Origin: Rhizobium vallis
GTDB lineage: Bacteria > Pseudomonadota > Alphaproteobacteria > Rhizobiales > Rhizobiaceae
Assembly (NCBI RefSeq): GCF_003985155.1
Contig: NZ_ML133691.1
Span: 62,001 to 126,000, forward strand
Length of the DNA stretch: 64,000 nucleotides
Direction: 5' to 3'
Position 1 is the stretch's first letter, and every line of letters starts with the position of its first letter. Positions 62,413 to 64,000 of the stretch are shown one piece after another. Under the pieces are notes generated by a model. That model made no database searches. It worked only from the letters and a program-made list of their open reading frames with translations, and had not been told where the DNA came from. The position numbers were made by a program, and so were the translations under genes.

Positions 62413-63218
62413 TTGCCGGCCCGCTTCTCGGCGGCGACGGATTTTTTCAGGGCATCCATAATGTTAACCACGTTGCCCGGCGGAACCGATGGCGCAGGTT
62501 TGCCTTTAGCCTTGATCGGCTTCTTCAGCGCTTTCTTCTTGGTGGCGATGATGTCGAGCAGCCGCTCCTGGACTGGGTCGGCCACCATTTCCGGGCTCCA
62601 ATCCTTCGTCTGCCTTGTGATCAGTTGCTGGATCAGCGGCATCATCTCCGAGTCTGCCATTTCATCGCCGATCGCCTCGAAATAGCTATCCTCATCGCGG
62701 ACCTCATCCCCATAACGCAAAGTCCATAGAACAATACCCTTGCCGCGCGGCTCAAGCATGACGGCCCGCTCGCGGCGCGAGATTACCAGCCGGGATATGC
62801 CCACCATGTTCTGGGCCTCCATCGCGTCGCGAATGACAGAAAACGCTTCCTGCCCGACCGGATCGCTCGGAGAAAGATAATAGGGCGTGTCGAGCCAAAT
62901 CCACTCGATGCTGTCGCGCGGCGCGAATGTGGAAATGTCGATCGTCTTCGTGCTCTCGAGCGCCACGTTCTCGAGCTCCTCGTCTTCGAGGATAACATAC
63001 TCATCCTCGCCACGCTGATAGCCTTTGACCTCGTCCTCTTCCTTCACGTCCTTGCCGGTGACGGAATCGACATAATGGCTGACCACGCGGTTCTGGGTTT
63101 GGCGATTGAGCGTGTGGAAACGGACCTTCTCGCTTTCCGATGTGGCCGGCATCATCTGCACCGGACAAGTAACCAGCGAGAGTTTGAGATAGCCTCTCCA
63201 ATAGGGACGCAGACCCAT
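62409..63218 (-). CDS. ku: Ku protein (first of tandem pair)
   Basis: A 269-residue bacterial Ku: the Ku core (RPYWRGYLKLSLVTCPVQM at the start, DEYVILEDEELENVALESTKTIDI, YYLSPSDPVGQEAFSVIRDAM) forms the DNA-end ring, and the basic C-terminal tail (KKKALKKPIKAKGKPAPSVPPG) is the LigD-interacting region. It overlaps the ligase gene and is 15 bases downstream of the second Ku gene. Ku binds DNA ends and recruits LigD. Confidence 0.95.
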   Translation of the reverse strand: MGLRPYWRGYLKLSLVTCPVQMMPATSESEKVRFHTLNRQTQNRVVSHYVDSVTGKDVKEEDEVKGYQRGEDEYVILEDEELENVALESTKTIDISTFAPRDSIEWIWLDTPYYLSPSDPVGQEAFSVIRDAMEAQNMVGISRLVISRRERAVMLEPRGKGIVLWTLRYGDEVRDEDSYFEAIGDEMADSEMMPLIQQLITRQTKDWSPEMVADPVQERLLDIIATKKKALKKPIKAKGKPAPSVPPGNVVNIMDALKKSVAAEKRAGK

Positions 63219-63233
63219 GGCGTCATCCTTCCA

Positions 63234-64000
63234 TCAGCTGACACGGCGGGCGGGCGTCGCCGCCGGCTTCGATTTCGCGGCCGGATTTGCCGCCTTCTGG
63301 CGCCCGGCGCTCCGGTTGGCGTTGGCGGCCGTGCGTTTTGGTTTTGCTTCCTTTCCTGCGATGCCGGCGCTCTCGCGCAGTGCCTGCAACAGATCGGTCG
63401 GCTTGGAGGCGATGGGAGCCTTCTTCTTCGGCAGTGTGCGGCCTTCGATCTTGGCTTTCACCAGTTCGGCGACGGCAGCCTCATAGCGATCGTGGAAGGT
63501 GCTGGCATTAAAGCTGCCCTTCTTGGTGCCGATAATGTGTTCGGCAAGTTCGAGCATTTCCCCTTCTATCTTGAGATCCGGCATCTCTTCGAATGCCTTG
63601 TCGGACGAGCGGACCTCGTAGTCGAAGTTCAGCGTCGAGGCGATCAGCCCCTTGCCATATGGCCGAATGAGGACCGTGCGCATCCGGCGGAAGAGCACGG
63701 TCTGGGCGATTGCGGCGACCCCTTCTTTTTTCATGCCGTCGCGCAGGAGCAGGAAGGCATCCGCGCCCATCTTGTCGGGCGCGAGATAATAGGGTTTGTC
63801 GAAATAGGTGGTGTCGATCTGCGAGCAGGGGATGAAGGCCTCAATCTTCAGGGTCTTGTTGCTTTCGGGCACGGCGGCGGCGACCTCTTCAGGCTCGAGC
63901 ACGATATATTGGCCATTCTCGACCTCGTATCCCTTAACCTGGGCCTCGCGCTCGACCGGATCGCCGGTTTCGCTGTCGACGAACTCCCGTCTGACGCGGT
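63234..64000 (-). CDS. ku: second Ku protein, 5' end beyond window
   Basis: Another Ku core (GQYIVLEPEEVAAAVPESNKTL..., YYLAPDKMGADAFLLLRDGM, GKGLIASTLNFDYEVR) with a long basic C-terminus rich in Lys/Ala (KRTAANANRSAGRQKAANPAAKS). The frame stays open to base 64000, reading back through KGYEVENGQYIV, so the N-terminus lies outside the window. It differs from the first Ku throughout, so the two are old paralogues and could form a heterodimer. It heads the Ku, Ku, ligase operon. Confidence 0.93.
   Translation of the reverse strand, partial: RVRREFVDSETGDPVEREAQVKGYEVENGQYIVLEPEEVAAAVPESNKTLKIEAFIPCSQIDTTYFDKPYYLAPDKMGADAFLLLRDGMKKEGVAAIAQTVLFRRMRTVLIRPYGKGLIASTLNFDYEVRSSDKAFEEMPDLKIEGEMLELAEHIIGTKKGSFNASTFHDRYEAAVAELVKAKIEGRTLPKKKAPIASKPTDLLQALRESAGIAGKEAKPKRTAANANRSAGRQKAANPAAKSKPAATPARRVS

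Noticed and set aside
1..64000. CRISPR arrays, tRNA or rRNA genes, complete insertion sequences
   Set aside because: No spaced direct repeats, no cloverleaf or rRNA-like stretches, and no transposase frames were seen in either strand.

Overview
The window looks like accessory or plasmid-type DNA from a Rhizobiaceae alphaproteobacterium (Rhizobium/Sinorhizobium type). The basis is GC-rich coding sequence, typical rhizobial families (DUF982, DUF1236, DUF1344, COG4705, HWE histidine kinase), tandem Ku genes with LigD, and many sites matching the alphaproteobacterial general-stress sigma factor EcfG (RpoE2/RpoE4/SigT class; GGAAC-N16/17-CGTT). I found no rRNA, tRNA, complete insertion sequence, CRISPR array or replication origin.

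Layout: 1-3.5 kb holds a GNAT remnant, an FTR1-like membrane protein and an OmpR-type regulator whose partner kinase is frameshifted. 3.5-6.4 kb is a NitT/TauT-type ABC importer. 6.6-13.6 kb is a two-component system divergent from a LolDE/MacB-like ABC exporter with a secreted protein and a DUF1344 protein. 13.8-17.2 kb carries membrane and envelope genes (COG4705, PAP2 phosphatase, acyltransferase 3). 17.6-34.4 kb is a stress region: short-chain dehydrogenase (SDR), isochorismatase-like hydrolase, small secreted and membrane proteins, two Nudix hydrolases, a PHB-depolymerase-like esterase, a lipoprotein/Nramp-like/PRC-barrel operon, catalase KatE and a YciF-type protein. 34.6-42.9 kb is a compact run from an FdhF/YdeP-type molybdoenzyme into a caa3-type cytochrome oxidase with extra cytochromes c; a convergent diheme cytochrome c follows. 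44-55 kb mixes small stress proteins (DUF4142, BON, DUF1236), a zinc alcohol dehydrogenase, SDR/NmrA genes and an HWE kinase, several of them frameshifted. 55.2-64 kb is DNA repair: DinB, LigD, a stand-alone LigD-type ligase and two Ku genes, with a chemotaxis receptor between the ligases.

The unifying observation is regulatory. Between 18.6 and 54.3 kb I read sixteen GGAAC-N16/17-NGTT sites on both strands; thirteen lie about 25-50 bases ahead of a start codon or at the head of a candidate RNA. They would place the SDR genes, the Nramp/PRC operon, the molybdoenzyme-caa3 module, the alcohol dehydrogenase, DUF4142, DUF1236 and NmrA genes and several tiny proteins in one general stress regulon. 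One site (27302-27327, minus strand) has no gene behind it. It precedes about 75 bases that fold into three hairpins, expose a UUCCUC loop and end in an intrinsic terminator. This is a candidate EcfG-dependent small RNA and my main discovery proposal.

Second theme: at least six genes carry one-to-few-base frameshifts or stops (sensor kinase, HWE kinase at a G6 tract, SDR, NmrA, SDR start, GNAT), and there are relics of an Nramp transporter and a DUF1236 gene. Either the region is decaying or the assembly has indel errors; raw reads would decide.
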